Assembly: GCF_024807035.1 (NCBI RefSeq)
Contig: NZ_JANUCQ010000001.1
Span: 309,990 to 373,989 of the forward strand
Origin: Methanococcus voltae PS
GTDB lineage: Archaea; AGJL01; Methanococci; Methanococcales; Methanococcaceae
DNA: 64,000 nt
Direction: 5' to 3'
Each line of letters starts with the position of its first letter. The stretch's first letter is position 1. The notes under the pieces were generated by a model, which searched no databases, was not told the DNA's origin, and was given only the letters and a program-made list of their open reading frames with translations. Of this stretch, positions 27,709 through 37,969 are shown one piece after another. The position numbers were made by a program, and so were the translations under genes.

Positions 27709-30462
27709 ATGACTGAAAACAACGAAAAAGTCAAAAATTCCGATTCTGCAAACAATCAAAGCTCTAAAAATTCGAAATTTAATTTTAATTTCGAAGATAA
27801 AAAAGTAAAATGTGCAAAAACAATATTAATTATTATATTTTTAGCATTTTTAAGCTTTCAAATGAGGGCACAAACTGCAGACATGGGTTTTACGACAAAC
27901 GAACAATATTTAGATGTTTTTTCAGACGATAACGGTAGAATGTATTTAACGGCATTGGACCCTTATTATTATTTAAGAATGTCTGAAAATTACCTCGAAA
28001 ATGGACATACGGGAGATACTTTAAAAAATATAGATGGGCAACAAGTCCCATGGGATTCCTATAAATATGGACCTACAGGTGCTAGGGCAACTTTTAACTT
28101 ACTATCTGTTGTAACAGTTTGGGTGTATCAAGTATGGCACGCTATGGATTCTACAGTTACTTTAATGAATGCAGCATTCTGGGTTCCTGCAATATTGAGC
28201 ATGTTCTTGATTACGCCTATCTTCTTCACTGTAAGAAGGATAACGTCAAGTGATATAGGGGGGGCTGTTGCAGCAATTCTAGCTTCGCTATCGCCTTCAA
28301 TATTTGTAAAAACAGTGGCAGGGTTTTCTGATACTCCAATATTGGAGATATTACCATTATTATTTATTGTATGGTTTATTATTGAAGCAATACATTATTC
28401 AAAAGAGAAAAACTATAAATCTTTAATATATGGTTTATTAGCTACATTGATGCTTGCTTTATATCCATTTATGTGGTCAGCTTGGTGGTATGGATACTAC
28501 ATTGTAATTGCATTCTTAGTAATATATGCAATTTATAAAGGAATTAGTTACAATAGTATTGCAAAATATACTAAATCTAAAAATAATAATCATAAAGATA
28601 AAATTGAATCTGAAAAATTAGAAATGTTAAATATTTTAAAAATTTCAGGTTTATTTATTATCGGTGGAGCAGTATTGATAACAGCTTTATATGGTGTAAG
28701 TACCACAATGAATGCTTTACAAGCTCCTTTGAATTACCTAGGGTTAGATGAAGTTTCTTCACAAACTGGTTGGCCTAACGTTTTGACCACAGTTTCTGAG
28801 TTAGATACTGCATCACTCGACGAAATAATAAGCTCATCATTGGGAAGTATACATTTATTTGCAATAGGTTTAATTGGTATTTTCTTATCCTTGTTTAGGA
28901 AAGTATTAACACCTGTAAAGCAAATTTCAAATGGATTAGCTGAAAAATTAGATATAAAATATGCTTTACTCCTTATAATATGGTTTGCCGTTACATTCTT
29001 GGCAGCATCAAAAGGTGTAAGGTTCGTAGCATTAATGGTGCCCCCATTATCAATTGGTGTGGGTATCTTTGTCGGATTTATTGAACAATTTATTAAAAAC
29101 AATCTCGATAAAAAATACGAATACGTTGCATACCCAACAATTGCTATAATTGTATTGTATGCGTTATTTACAATATATCGTGCAGATAGTGCGGATTTAG
29201 TTAGGATGTTACTCCCTTCAAATTACGTGCCTATCGCAGAAGGAATAATGCTCGCATCATTAGCAGTATTAATAATTTATAAGGTGGCAGAATTAATCGC
29301 AGAATCCAATAAAAAGTTAGTAATGAATAAAATATTCATGATATTATTAGCAATTGGATTGATTACACCTACAATAGCTACAATAGTTCCATTCTACAGT
29401 GTACCAACATATAATGATGGTTGGGGCGAAAGTTTAGAATGGATAAATACGCAAACACCAAATAACTCAGTTGTAACTTGTTGGTGGGACAATGGTCACA
29501 TCTACACATGGAAAACTGATAGAATGGTAACTTTCGATGGAAGTAGCCAAAACACTCCAAGAGCTTATTGGGTAGGTAGAGCATTTTCAACCTCCAACGA
29601 GAGCCTTGCAAATGGTATATTTAGAATGTTGGCTTCTTCTGGAGATAAAGCATATACTACAGATAGCGTATTAATTAAAAAGACAGGTTCTATTAAAAAT
29701 ACAGTAGATGTTTTAAATGAAATATTACCATTGACAAAATCAGATGCTCAAAAAGCTTTGAAAAATAGTTCCTATAAATTCACAGATACGGAAGTGTCTG
29801 AAATTTTGGATGCAACTCACCCAAAAGTTACAAATCCAGATTATTTAATTACATACAATAGAATGACCTCGATAGCTTCAGTATGGAGTTATTTTGGTAA
29901 TTGGGATTTCAATTTACCTGCAGGTACTTCAAGAAGTGAAAGAGAAGCAGGTTCTTTCCAAGGATTACAAACATATGCAACAAATATTAATGACACATTA
30001 ATTGTTAGGTCATTAATTCAGCAAACCGCTGAATACAACATATACACATTGATTGAAGTTAGAAATGAAACTTTAACCGGTGCTATGATGGCAGTAACCA
30101 ACGATGGACAAATGCAAACTCAACAATTAAATATGCACAAAGTTAAATTAATGGTTAATGAAAATGGCAAATCTAAAATGTACAATTCTTTAGCAGACCC
30201 TGATGGTCAACTAAGTCTATTGATAAAAGTTGATAAGAATTCAATAATTGGTACTGATGGTTCAAATAATCCAGTTTACTCATCAAGTTCTTGGATGGCT
30301 ACTGCAAACTTAGAAGATAGCGTATATTCAAAATTACACTTCTTCGATGGAGAAGGTTTAGACACCATAAAACTTGAAAAAGAGTCATTAGACCCAACTG
30401 CAAATGGTGTACAGCCTGGATTTAAAGTATTTAGCGTGGATTACGGTAATTACTCAAAATAA
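27709..30462 (+). CDS. aglB: Oligosaccharyltransferase AglB (STT3 family)
   Basis: A 917-residue membrane enzyme that transfers the glycan from dolichyl phosphate to Asn-X-Ser/Thr on exported proteins. A 35-residue polar N-terminus is followed by the first helix and the loop ALDPYYYLR with the metal-binding Asp84; about 12 further helices reach residue 560. The extracellular domain begins with the catalytic WWDNGH (592-597), which recognises the Ser/Thr of the sequon. A GAGGG site precedes the ATG. Best read as the M. voltae AglB for S-layer and archaellin glycosylation. Confidence 0.95.
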   Translation: MTENNEKVKNSDSANNQSSKNSKFNFNFEDKKVKCAKTILIIIFLAFLSFQMRAQTADMGFTTNEQYLDVFSDDNGRMYLTALDPYYYLRMSENYLENGHTGDTLKNIDGQQVPWDSYKYGPTGARATFNLLSVVTVWVYQVWHAMDSTVTLMNAAFWVPAILSMFLITPIFFTVRRITSSDIGGAVAAILASLSPSIFVKTVAGFSDTPILEILPLLFIVWFIIEAIHYSKEKNYKSLIYGLLATLMLALYPFMWSAWWYGYYIVIAFLVIYAIYKGISYNSIAKYTKSKNNNHKDKIESEKLEMLNILKISGLFIIGGAVLITALYGVSTTMNALQAPLNYLGLDEVSSQTGWPNVLTTVSELDTASLDEIISSSLGSIHLFAIGLIGIFLSLFRKVLTPVKQISNGLAEKLDIKYALLLIIWFAVTFLAASKGVRFVALMVPPLSIGVGIFVGFIEQFIKNNLDKKYEYVAYPTIAIIVLYALFTIYRADSADLVRMLLPSNYVPIAEGIMLASLAVLIIYKVAELIAESNKKLVMNKIFMILLAIGLITPTIATIVPFYSVPTYNDGWGESLEWINTQTPNNSVVTCWWDNGHIYTWKTDRMVTFDGSSQNTPRAYWVGRAFSTSNESLANGIFRMLASSGDKAYTTDSVLIKKTGSIKNTVDVLNEILPLTKSDAQKALKNSSYKFTDTEVSEILDATHPKVTNPDYLITYNRMTSIASVWSYFGNWDFNLPAGTSRSEREAGSFQGLQTYATNINDTLIVRSLIQQTAEYNIYTLIEVRNETLTGAMMAVTNDGQMQTQQLNMHKVKLMVNENGKSKMYNSLADPDGQLSLLIKVDKNSIIGTDGSNNPVYSSSSWMATANLEDSVYSKLHFFDGEGLDTIKLEKESLDPTANGVQPGFKVFSVDYGNYSK

Positions 30463-30490
30463 TAAATAGTAATAAAATATAATAAAATAT

Positions 30491-30532
30491 AATAAACTAT
30501 AATTAAAATACAATAAACTATAATTAAAATAC
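30491..30532. repeat. Two tandem 21-bp repeats after aglB
   Basis: Two exact copies of a 21-bp unit beginning AATAAACTATAATTAAAAT follow the aglB stop codon, within a longer AT-rich run of related sequence. Confidence 0.85.
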
Positions 30533-30560
30533 AATAAAATAAAAATTAATAAATAAATAA

Positions 30561-30586
30561 TTCTTTTTCTTTTTTTTAGTTTTTTT
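30561..30586 (+). terminator. Oligo-T terminator after aglB
   Basis: Three T-runs (five, eight and seven T) 100 bases after aglB, without a strong stem. Such U-rich tracts are the usual archaeal termination signal. Confidence 0.6.
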
Positions 30587-30741
30587 GAAGTTTATTTTTG
30601 ATTCTTAAAATTAATTTTATATATAATTCGTTATTTATATAAATTATAATGTTAAATTACATTAAGAGATTATTATATTTTTATTTTTATAAAATTTAAT
30701 CGAAAGGACGAAACACAAATATCGTATATGTTGGTGATTTT

Positions 30742-31368
30742 ATGATAGAAGTAATGAGATTAGGGCACAGGGGCGAACGAGATAAGAGGATTTCCACACA
30801 CGTGGCACTTACTTCAAGAGCGTTAGGTGCAAGTAATATAATATTTACAAGTGGCGATAAACACGTACATGGAAGCGTAGATAGGATAACAGAAAGCTGG
30901 GGCGGAGATTTTCAATTTAAAGTAGCTGATTCTTGGAAATCTTACGTAAAAGAATTTAAAAAAAATAATGGTGTTGTAGCACATTTGACTATGTACGGCG
31001 AAAATATCAACGAAATAATGCCTGAAATTATAGGAAGGGTTTATCCTACAGAAGGTACTGAATCAAATAAATGTGAAAATCAAAAAGAAGAACCTAAAAA
31101 TCTTTTGGTAATCATCGGTGCTGAAAAAGTACCTCGTGAAGCTTATGAATTAGCAGATTACAACGTTTCAGTAGGTAATCAGCCACATTCTGAAGTTGCA
31201 GCAATTGCCATATTTTTGGATAGGTTAACAATGGGTAAAAATTTGTATTCGGAATATGAAGATGCTACAATAAGAGTAATACCTTGTAAAAATGGTAAAA
31301 ATGTTATCATGAGTGATTTAGAGGGGGAATGTGACGATTTTGATAAAGAATGCAGTGAAGATAATTAA
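30742..31368 (+). CDS. tRNA (cytidine-56-2'-O)-methyltransferase aTrm56
   Basis: A 208-residue SPOUT-class enzyme that methylates the ribose of C56 in the T-loop of tRNA. MRLGHRGERDKRISTHVALTSRALGA, the SGDKHVHGSVDRITE segment and the knotted cofactor site LLVIIGAEKVPREAYELADYNVSVGNQPHSEVAAIAIFLDRL are diagnostic. About 15 residues (VYPTEGTESNKCENQKEEPK) form a polar insertion before the knot. The C-terminal tail is acidic. GTTGGTGATTTT precedes the ATG. Confidence 0.93.
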   Translation: MIEVMRLGHRGERDKRISTHVALTSRALGASNIIFTSGDKHVHGSVDRITESWGGDFQFKVADSWKSYVKEFKKNNGVVAHLTMYGENINEIMPEIIGRVYPTEGTESNKCENQKEEPKNLLVIIGAEKVPREAYELADYNVSVGNQPHSEVAAIAIFLDRLTMGKNLYSEYEDATIRVIPCKNGKNVIMSDLEGECDDFDKECSEDN

Positions 31369-31545
31369 TTTTATTATCTGATTTATTATTCAATTTTATT
31401 CTTTATCGATACAATGATATAGTTGACTAACTTATATTACGTAAATAGTATTTTAGAAATTTTGATAATATGTAATTATACAACCAATTTAAAATAATAC
31501 TTATTTTATCTCTTTTTTTGAAATTCGAGTGAATTTGGTGAAATT

Positions 31546-32151
31546 ATGATGTTAAGTGATACTGATATATTAAATGAACTAAATGCGGGAAATTTGGAAA
31601 TAACTCCATTCAATGAAAAATGCGTGGGTCCATGCTCTTATGACGTTACACTGGGAAGTGAATTTATAAGGTATTCAAGCCCTGTTTATGATATTAAGGA
31701 AGAATTAAAACCTATAAAGTTTAGTATCGACGATTCAATAATGATATGTCCTTTAAATTATCATCTTGATGAACCTACAATTGAGTATCTTAAAGAAAAA
31801 TACAATATCGATAAAATCGTTAGTGGTGGTCTTTTAGGTACTACAAATGAATACATAAAGCTCCCAAACGACATATGTGCACAATATCAAGGTAGAAGTA
31901 GTTTTGGAAGAGTGTTTTTACAATCCCACCAAACCGCAGGTTGGATTGATACAGGTTTCCATGGTAAAATAACTTTGGAAATCGTAGCTTATGATAAACC
32001 AGTAATCTTGTACAAAAATCAAAGAATTGGGCAGTTAATATTTAGCAAAACTTTAACTCCTTCAAAAGTTGGTTATTCAGAAAGAGAATGTTCAAAATAT
32101 GCAGGACAAAATTCAGTGATGCACTCATTAATTAAAAAAGACTTCGAATAA
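31546..32151 (+). CDS. dcd: Bifunctional dCTP deaminase/dUTP diphosphatase
   Basis: A 201-residue trimeric nucleotide hydrolase that turns dCTP directly to dUMP, the substrate of thymidylate synthesis, and protects DNA from uracil. GPCSYDVTLGSEF, the QGRSSFGRVFLQSHQTAGWIDTGFHGKITLEI active-site strand and KNQRIGQLIF match the M. jannaschii bifunctional enzyme closely. Tandem ATGs (31546, 31549) follow GGTGAAATT. The pathway links to thymidylate kinase at 58748-59386. Confidence 0.93.
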   Translation: MMLSDTDILNELNAGNLEITPFNEKCVGPCSYDVTLGSEFIRYSSPVYDIKEELKPIKFSIDDSIMICPLNYHLDEPTIEYLKEKYNIDKIVSGGLLGTTNEYIKLPNDICAQYQGRSSFGRVFLQSHQTAGWIDTGFHGKITLEIVAYDKPVILYKNQRIGQLIFSKTLTPSKVGYSERECSKYAGQNSVMHSLIKKDFE

Positions 32152-32472
32152 TATTTAATATTATTATATTTTATTTTATTTTTATTTTATTATATTTTTA
32201 TTATATTTTTATAAATTCTTTATTCTTTAATTTATTAGGTTCCTAATCTAGATTTTAGGGATTAATCGATAGGTTAAATTGTTTTAATATTACCCATAAA
32301 ATTATATACAAATTATTTCTAAAAAACATTAACTTTAAATTTAAAACACACATATGTATGAAATATCATTTTCAAACTAGATTATTTTATGATGTAAATA
32401 AAACAAGTTTAAAAAAAGTTTAAAAAATAGAAAGATAACTAAAAATAAAAATAAAAAGCTAAAGGTGTTTAT
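32152..32472. other. AT-rich gap between dcd and the UPF0210 gene
   Basis: 321 bases. The first 70 are T-rich runs of TTTATTTTATTATATTT type that could end dcd transcription. The rest probably holds the promoter of the UPF0210 gene. No ORF or palindrome of note. Confidence 0.45.
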
Positions 32473-33849
32473 ATGTATATTGCCGATGAGATTATAGAAA
32501 CCGTAAAAATGATTGAATATGAAAATTTGGACATAAGAACAACCACCTTGGGAGTTAACTTAAAGGACTGTGTAGATAAAGATTTGGACCTCTTGAAGGA
32601 TAACATTTACCAAAAAGTGACTGGATTGGGTGGAAATCTCGTAGAAACAGCAGACGCTGTAGCTAATAAATACGGAATTCCAATCGTAAACAAAAGGATA
32701 TCCGTAACCCCTATTGGTTTAATAATGGGACCAACCTTAAAAGGATTAAACAAAGAAGAAGCTATTGACGCATGTGTAGAAGTAGGTGTTACACTCGATA
32801 AAATCGCAAAGGACGTAGGTGTAGATTTTATTGGTGGTTACTCAGCATTAGTTCAAAAGAAAGCAACTCCTGAAGAAAAACGATTAATTCAATCAATACC
32901 TAAATTGATGACAAAAACAGATAGAGTATGTTCATCAGTAAACGTTGCTACCACAAAAGCTGGTATAAACATGTACGCAGTTAAAAAAATGGGGGAAATC
33001 ATAAAAGAAACCTCATTAATAACAAAAGACGCAATTGGTTGTGCTAAAATCGTTGTATTTTGTAATGCACCAGAAGATAACCCGTTCATGGCAGGGGCTT
33101 TCCACGGTGTTGGAGAAGGAGACTCAGTTATAAACGTGGGAGTTTCAGGTCCAGGTGTAGTTAGAGCAGTACTCGAAAAATTACCTGGGGAAAAAATAGA
33201 CGTTGTAAGTGACCAAATCAAAAAGACCGCATTTAAAATCACAAGAATGGGTGAGTTAATTGGTGGAGAAGTTGCTAAAAACTTAGATGTTGAATTTGGT
33301 ATCGTTGATTTATCATTAGCTCCAACACCAGCAATAGGAGATAGTATCGCGAATATCTTGGAAGCTATGGGTTTAGAAAGGTGCGGTACACACGGTACAA
33401 CAGCAGCACTCGCTTTATTAAACGACGCTGTTAAGAAAGGTGGAGCTATGGCATCAAGAAACGTGGGTGGTTTAAGTGGTGCATTCATCCCAGTAAGTGA
33501 AGATGCAGGTATGATTGAAGCAGCAGAGGTTGGGGCTCTTAAAATTGAAAAATTAGAAGCTATGACTTGTGTATGTTCAGTAGGTTTAGATATGATTGCA
33601 GTACCTGGTAAAACACCCGCTTCCACAATTTCAGGAATCATTGCAGATGAAATGGCAATTGGTATGGTTAACAAAAAGACAACCGCGGTTAGATTAATAC
33701 CAGTTCCAAATAAAGATGTTGGAGACCACGTAGAATATGGGGGATTGTTAGGTACAGCTCCAATTATGCCAGTAAGTGAATTTTCCTCAGAAGAATTCAT
33801 CGAAAGAGGCGGTAGAATACCAGCACCTATCCAATCAATGACAAATTAA
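32473..33849 (+). CDS. UPF0210/DUF711 family protein
   Basis: A 458-residue protein of the PFL-like DUF711 family, conserved in methanogens and many anaerobic bacteria with no settled function. Family sequences include [61 protein letters not shown] and [12 protein letters not shown]. The glycine-rich fold suggests a nucleotide- or metabolite-binding enzyme; I would not go further. AAGGTG precedes the ATG. Confidence 0.9.
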   Translation: MYIADEIIETVKMIEYENLDIRTTTLGVNLKDCVDKDLDLLKDNIYQKVTGLGGNLVETADAVANKYGIPIVNKRISVTPIGLIMGPTLKGLNKEEAIDACVEVGVTLDKIAKDVGVDFIGGYSALVQKKATPEEKRLIQSIPKLMTKTDRVCSSVNVATTKAGINMYAVKKMGEIIKETSLITKDAIGCAKIVVFCNAPEDNPFMAGAFHGVGEGDSVINVGVSGPGVVRAVLEKLPGEKIDVVSDQIKKTAFKITRMGELIGGEVAKNLDVEFGIVDLSLAPTPAIGDSIANILEAMGLERCGTHGTTAALALLNDAVKKGGAMASRNVGGLSGAFIPVSEDAGMIEAAEVGALKIEKLEAMTCVCSVGLDMIAVPGKTPASTISGIIADEMAIGMVNKKTTAVRLIPVPNKDVGDHVEYGGLLGTAPIMPVSEFSSEEFIERGGRIPAPIQSMTN

Positions 33850-33937
33850 TTACTAAATTAAATATATCTTTTTTACTTTTTTAAAATAACATAATAAATC
33901 AATAATAAAATAAAAATAAAAATAAAAAATAGTTTAT

Positions 33938-34894
33938 TTAAAATTTAGAATTTTCTTCCAAACCTAAATCTTTTAAAAAGCTACATACTTTACAAATTTT
34001 TAAAGCAGATGGCTCACCACATTTTTCGCATATACTAACGGATTCTGGAACTTCTAAATACTCTAAAAGCCTTTCATAACCGGCTACTATAGAGTACATT
34101 GCTCCTGCGTGTTTTTCCTCTAATGTATCTATGATATCGGAAACTTCCGAACGATACGATAAGCACGAATAAGGGCAAGGTTCCTTATGGTAATCCATTT
34201 CAAGAATATCTGCAAATAATTTAACTTCTTCCTCGGGAATCTTTGAAAGTGGCTTTATTCTTTTAACAAACTTATCGCTTTGGGATGATTTACCCAATAT
34301 TGCAAGTTTTTTAATATCTCCTTCGATGTAATTCATCATCACCGCTTGGGAAATATCATCTAAATTATGTCCTATAGCTAAATAATCGCAACCTTTTTCA
34401 ATTGCAACCCTATTCAAGATTTTACGTCTAATCACACCGCAAAAAGAACACGGATTCATAGTCATATTTTTTTCTTTCGCAATAGCTACAATACTATCAA
34501 GGTCTGAATCAATATACTCCGAAAAAGTGACGATATGATATTCAATACCATATTCTTCACAAAATTTTATTCCTTTTTCAATTCCATCATTTCTAAATCC
34601 TTCGATACCTTCATTAACCATGATGCCAACGATTTTTGAGTTAGGGATTTGATTAAAGAATTCATTTAGTATATGTGCCATAACTAAACTATCTTTACCA
34701 CCGCTAATACCTACACCAATGGTTATATGGTTTTTAAGAATATTTTTACCAAGATTTTTTCTTACTTTTCTTTTTGTGTCTTTTATAAAACATTCTTTAC
34801 AAAATTTAGTACCAGAATGCTTTTGAAAGTATAATTCATCATCATTAAATGCGTTTCCACATTTTCCACATTTGGATTTGGAAATTGCAGTCAT
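33938..34894 (-). CDS. tRNA 2-thiolation enzyme, NcsA/TtuA (Ncs6/Ctu1) family
   Basis: A 318-residue PP-loop ATPase that adenylates a tRNA uridine and replaces its oxygen with sulfur. The N-terminal zinc ribbon is Cys9/12 and Cys32/35; the PP-loop is SGGKDS (64-69). Catalytic or iron-sulfur cysteines lie in NPCSFCG (149, 152) and EPCPYSC, and a C-terminal zinc ribbon is CEKCGEPSALKICKVC. The next gene upstream encodes a ubiquitin-like sulfur carrier, the expected partner. GGTGAAATT precedes the ATG. Confidence 0.92.
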   Translation of the reverse strand: MTAISKSKCGKCGNAFNDDELYFQKHSGTKFCKECFIKDTKRKVRKNLGKNILKNHITIGVGISGGKDSLVMAHILNEFFNQIPNSKIVGIMVNEGIEGFRNDGIEKGIKFCEEYGIEYHIVTFSEYIDSDLDSIVAIAKEKNMTMNPCSFCGVIRRKILNRVAIEKGCDYLAIGHNLDDISQAVMMNYIEGDIKKLAILGKSSQSDKFVKRIKPLSKIPEEEVKLFADILEMDYHKEPCPYSCLSYRSEVSDIIDTLEEKHAGAMYSIVAGYERLLEYLEVPESVSICEKCGEPSALKICKVCSFLKDLGLEENSKF

Positions 34895-34921
34895 AATTTC
34901 ACCGTATTTATTTTAACTAAT

Positions 34922-35179
34922 TTAACCGCCAGATACTGGCGGGTATATGCCTAATTCTCCATCTTTTTCAATAATATCTTCATTACTCATTATTTCAAAG
35001 TCATAGGAGATAATAATGTTTCCATTTTCAAAATCATTTTTAATATCGATTTTATTTTCTTCTAATTCAGATATTAATTCTTCAACTGTTAATTTGGATT
35101 TTTCAATTTTTAAATCTACTTCATTACCAAATTTTTCCTTACAACTTGCAAAAAATTTTACTTTTAAATTTAGTACCAT
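34922..35179 (-). CDS. Ubiquitin-like sulfur carrier (MoaD/ThiS/SAMP family)
   Basis: An 85-residue beta-grasp protein ending YPPVSGG. The C-terminal Gly-Gly is the site of adenylation and thiocarboxylation in this family. It starts MVLNLKVKFFASCKEKFGNE as in MoaD-type proteins. It lies 27 bases upstream of the thiolase gene on the same strand, so its likely role is sulfur delivery for tRNA thiolation; a role in molybdopterin synthesis or as a protein modifier is also possible. GGTGATATT precedes the ATG. Confidence 0.9.
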   Translation of the reverse strand: MVLNLKVKFFASCKEKFGNEVDLKIEKSKLTVEELISELEENKIDIKNDFENGNIIISYDFEIMSNEDIIEKDGELGIYPPVSGG

Positions 35180-35341
35180 AATATCACCAAAATAATGACT
35201 TAATACTTAAGTTATCATAATTAAGATTTACAATTAATATATTAAAAAATAGAAATGTATGTAATTAAATTTAAAGATTTTGGTAGTATAAAATATTATA
35301 TTGCATAATACTTCATAATACTTCATGTATGTTATTCTTAA

Positions 35342-35740
35342 TTACAAGTCGTAGACGATGATTGCCTTGGTAGGGCATATTTTAGCGCATGTTTTACAGC
35401 CAATACACTCGTCAATGTCGAATGTAACTGAAAAGTCTTCTTCAAACTTGATAGCTCCAACTGGGCAATGTACAATACAAGCGCCACAATCGATACATTT
35501 TTCTTCCTTTTTTTGAATAGGTTGAGAAATATCTTCTACTTCCCCGTATTCTTTTAAGTATTCCACTGAATTTACTAAACTATCTTCATTTCCATTTAAT
35601 TCTAAAGTCAAAAAACCTTCACTTGGTTCCATTTTAGCCTTTAATATGGTAACGTCCACATCATAAGTTTTTATTATATCTGAAACTACAGGTTTTTTTA
35701 CATTTCTTCCAGATATCCAATAAAATATTCTTTTTTTCAA
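35342..35740 (-). CDS. NIL-domain ferredoxin associated with homocysteine synthesis
   Basis: A 132-residue protein with an N-terminal NIL domain (KKRIFYWISGRNVKKPVVSDIIKTYDVDVTILKAKM) and two C-terminal [4Fe-4S] motifs, CIDCGACIVHCP and CIGCKTCAKICP. In methanogens the partner of HcyBio is a protein of this build (MA1822 type), needed for homocysteine formation from aspartate semialdehyde and sulfide. It follows the HcyBio gene on the same strand. Start at TTG, five bases after GGTGA; a GTG nine bases earlier overlaps that site. Confidence 0.92.
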   Translation of the reverse strand: MKKRIFYWISGRNVKKPVVSDIIKTYDVDVTILKAKMEPSEGFLTLELNGNEDSLVNSVEYLKEYGEVEDISQPIQKKEEKCIDCGACIVHCPVGAIKFEEDFSVTFDIDECIGCKTCAKICPTKAIIVYDL

Positions 35741-35866
35741 ATTAGTCACCTATAAACCTTTCGATGATTTAATTCACATTATTGATACAATATATTTTAA
35801 TTTAATCATTAGTAATTTAATTAATTTTGAATCAATTCTTCAATTTATCATATGGATAATTATATA

Positions 35867-35905
35867 ATATTTGATAATATCGTATAATATCATATAATAT
35901 CATAT
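35867..35905. repeat. Short TATAATATCA tandem repeats
   Basis: Three to four copies of an 11-bp TATAATATCAT-like unit lie in the gap between the HcyBio gene and the NIL ferredoxin gene. Confidence 0.75.
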
Positions 35906-35919
35906 AATATAATCTAATT

Positions 35920-37449
35920 TTAGATATAATGGCCAATTAACTTTGAAATATCCTCTGCTGATATAACGCCAAGTACTTTTTTGTTGTTATCTACAATAGG
36001 TAATCCTGAAATGTTATTTGCACTCATTTTCTTAGCAACCATCTCTATAGGTTCATCAGGTGAAGCCCATACTACATATTTGGTCATAATATCTGAAATT
36101 GTAGTTTTACTTTGAGCCATAGCTTTTGCAATATCCCACGATGTTATAATTCCCATTATACAATTATTTTCATCAACTATTGGTAAATGATTTATGTTTT
36201 TCTCAATTAATATTTTTGAAGCTTCAGGAACTGAAATAGTAGCTTTTGCAACTATTGGCGGTCTTTTTATTATATCCCTAACTAGTTTTGCATCTGCTTT
36301 CATAGATTTTGGAGCGCAGGTGTTAAGCTCTGCAACTCTTTCAGTTAAGAAGAATTCCTTATTAACAATCCAATCTTTTAATTCGCCTGCAATCTCACGG
36401 GATGTCTTATAACTTGAAACTGATGTAGTTCTAATACATTTGTCTACTTTTTCACCGTTTATATCTAATTCCATAGATAATTTACCAGTTCTTAAATCTT
36501 TGTAGTTTGTAACGCCCAATGTTGGCTTATCTCTTCTTTGTATACCATAGTCAAGAATAGGCACTTTAATATCTTCGTCTCTTATTGCACACGTTTGAGC
36601 AATCTCTGAATTTAACACTGGGATAGGTATACCAATACCCATAAACAAAGTTGAACCGTATTTAGGTATCGTAGCTCCTCTAATAAATTTAGTATCCATT
36701 TCTTTTAAGTTACCTTGAATAGCTAATGTACCAAAGCCACTTGCTGGACTGTGTTGAGTACCTTCTCCTGCAATGTATCCTTGTGCACCACCTGCAAAGA
36801 TTTTAGTACCTACTCCAAAAGTGTTGTACGTTTTTGTTGTAGTATTGAAATCATTTTGCATAGGGTTAAGTTGTCCGGCACCCGAATAATTTAAGTTTCC
36901 AAATTCTGGCAATAATTTACCCATGTAAGTGTATAATTTTTCATCTCTACTATTTGTAGCAGAGTTGTATGATTGATAACAGTTTCTAGGGTTAAATAAC
37001 ATTGCTTGGTTTAAATCATCAATTGTTATAATTGTGGAGACTCTTTTTCTCGGGTAACAATCCGTTGTATATCCTTCAGCTTCCAATTCTATTTCTTTAC
37101 CTGCTACAAGGTCTTCTATAACGTGAGCTCCCCCGTAATCGATGCTAATATCATCATCTGAATTAGCTTGTGTAGCGCCCAAGTAAGCGTCAACAGCAGC
37201 GACACCGGAATATGCTTCTACACCGTTCAAATAAGTCTTCATCATTTTAATTGGAGGGTCGGAATGTCCAAAGTTTAAAAATACTCCGCTAGAACACATT
37301 GCTCCAAAAGTACCTGTAGTTACTACATCTACTATTTCAGATGCTTTTTCTGCACCTTCTTCTTCCACAATGGATATCATTTCTTCCGCAGTTACGATTA
37401 CTGCGTCACCATTTTTGATTTTTTCGTTTATCTGTTTTATTGTTTTCAT
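35920..37449 (-). CDS. Homocysteine biosynthesis protein HcyBio (DUF39) with two CBS domains
   Basis: A 509-residue protein: HcyBio domain (about 1-375) and a C-terminal CBS pair (about 385-509, with LPIVDENNCIMGIITSWDIAKAM and ISGLPIVDNNKKVLGVISAEDISKLI). Enzymes of this family (MA1821; MJ0100) make homocysteine by inserting sulfur into aspartate semialdehyde, a step before methionine. Candidate catalytic cysteines are Cys52 (GAMCSSG) and Cys131 (TDCYPRK). The CBS pair probably senses an adenosyl ligand. GAGGG precedes the ATG. Confidence 0.93.
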   Translation of the reverse strand: MKTIKQINEKIKNGDAVIVTAEEMISIVEEEGAEKASEIVDVVTTGTFGAMCSSGVFLNFGHSDPPIKMMKTYLNGVEAYSGVAAVDAYLGATQANSDDDISIDYGGAHVIEDLVAGKEIELEAEGYTTDCYPRKRVSTIITIDDLNQAMLFNPRNCYQSYNSATNSRDEKLYTYMGKLLPEFGNLNYSGAGQLNPMQNDFNTTTKTYNTFGVGTKIFAGGAQGYIAGEGTQHSPASGFGTLAIQGNLKEMDTKFIRGATIPKYGSTLFMGIGIPIPVLNSEIAQTCAIRDEDIKVPILDYGIQRRDKPTLGVTNYKDLRTGKLSMELDINGEKVDKCIRTTSVSSYKTSREIAGELKDWIVNKEFFLTERVAELNTCAPKSMKADAKLVRDIIKRPPIVAKATISVPEASKILIEKNINHLPIVDENNCIMGIITSWDIAKAMAQSKTTISDIMTKYVVWASPDEPIEMVAKKMSANNISGLPIVDNNKKVLGVISAEDISKLIGHYI

Positions 37450-37969
37450 ACGAACCCTCTCGAAGTTCTATCGTATTACAAATTATTAAGTTAATCGTAG
37501 TTTTTATTGTTTTTTAAAGTTTTGTAATCGTAAATAAGTTTAATCTTGTAATATATCTAGTCCATATTTATATTATTTTTGTTATGATTTTCATATACTT
37601 TAATATATATTCTCAGAATATAGTTTTAATGTATTTTAATGTATTTTAAATACTTTAATTATGTATTTTCAAAATGATAGAAAGTAATATATACTAGATA
37701 TCCCTACTTTTTATGATACTATTATTTCACGATAAATTTGTATAATAATTTGTATAATCTATAAAAAATTTTATTATTTAGCAGATTCATTGAATAAAAT
37801 TACTTCAATAAATTGAATACTGGCTGTAAAATTTACTAATCAAACGTGTTAATAATTATTATGTAAAATATAACATGGTATTGTACAAATAAAATTAAGC
37901 AATTAATCGTAATTACATTAACTTCTGATTGTTATTTTATATTTATTTTAAACTAAAGGAGGCCAAATT
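37450..37969. promoter_or_regulatory. Divergent promoter region between HcyBio and rpoH
   Basis: 520 AT-rich bases that must hold the promoter of the large RNA polymerase operon (rightward) and that of the sulfur genes (leftward). TATA-like sequences are at about 37685-37695 and 37550-37560. No strong palindrome or ORF is seen. Confidence 0.45.
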
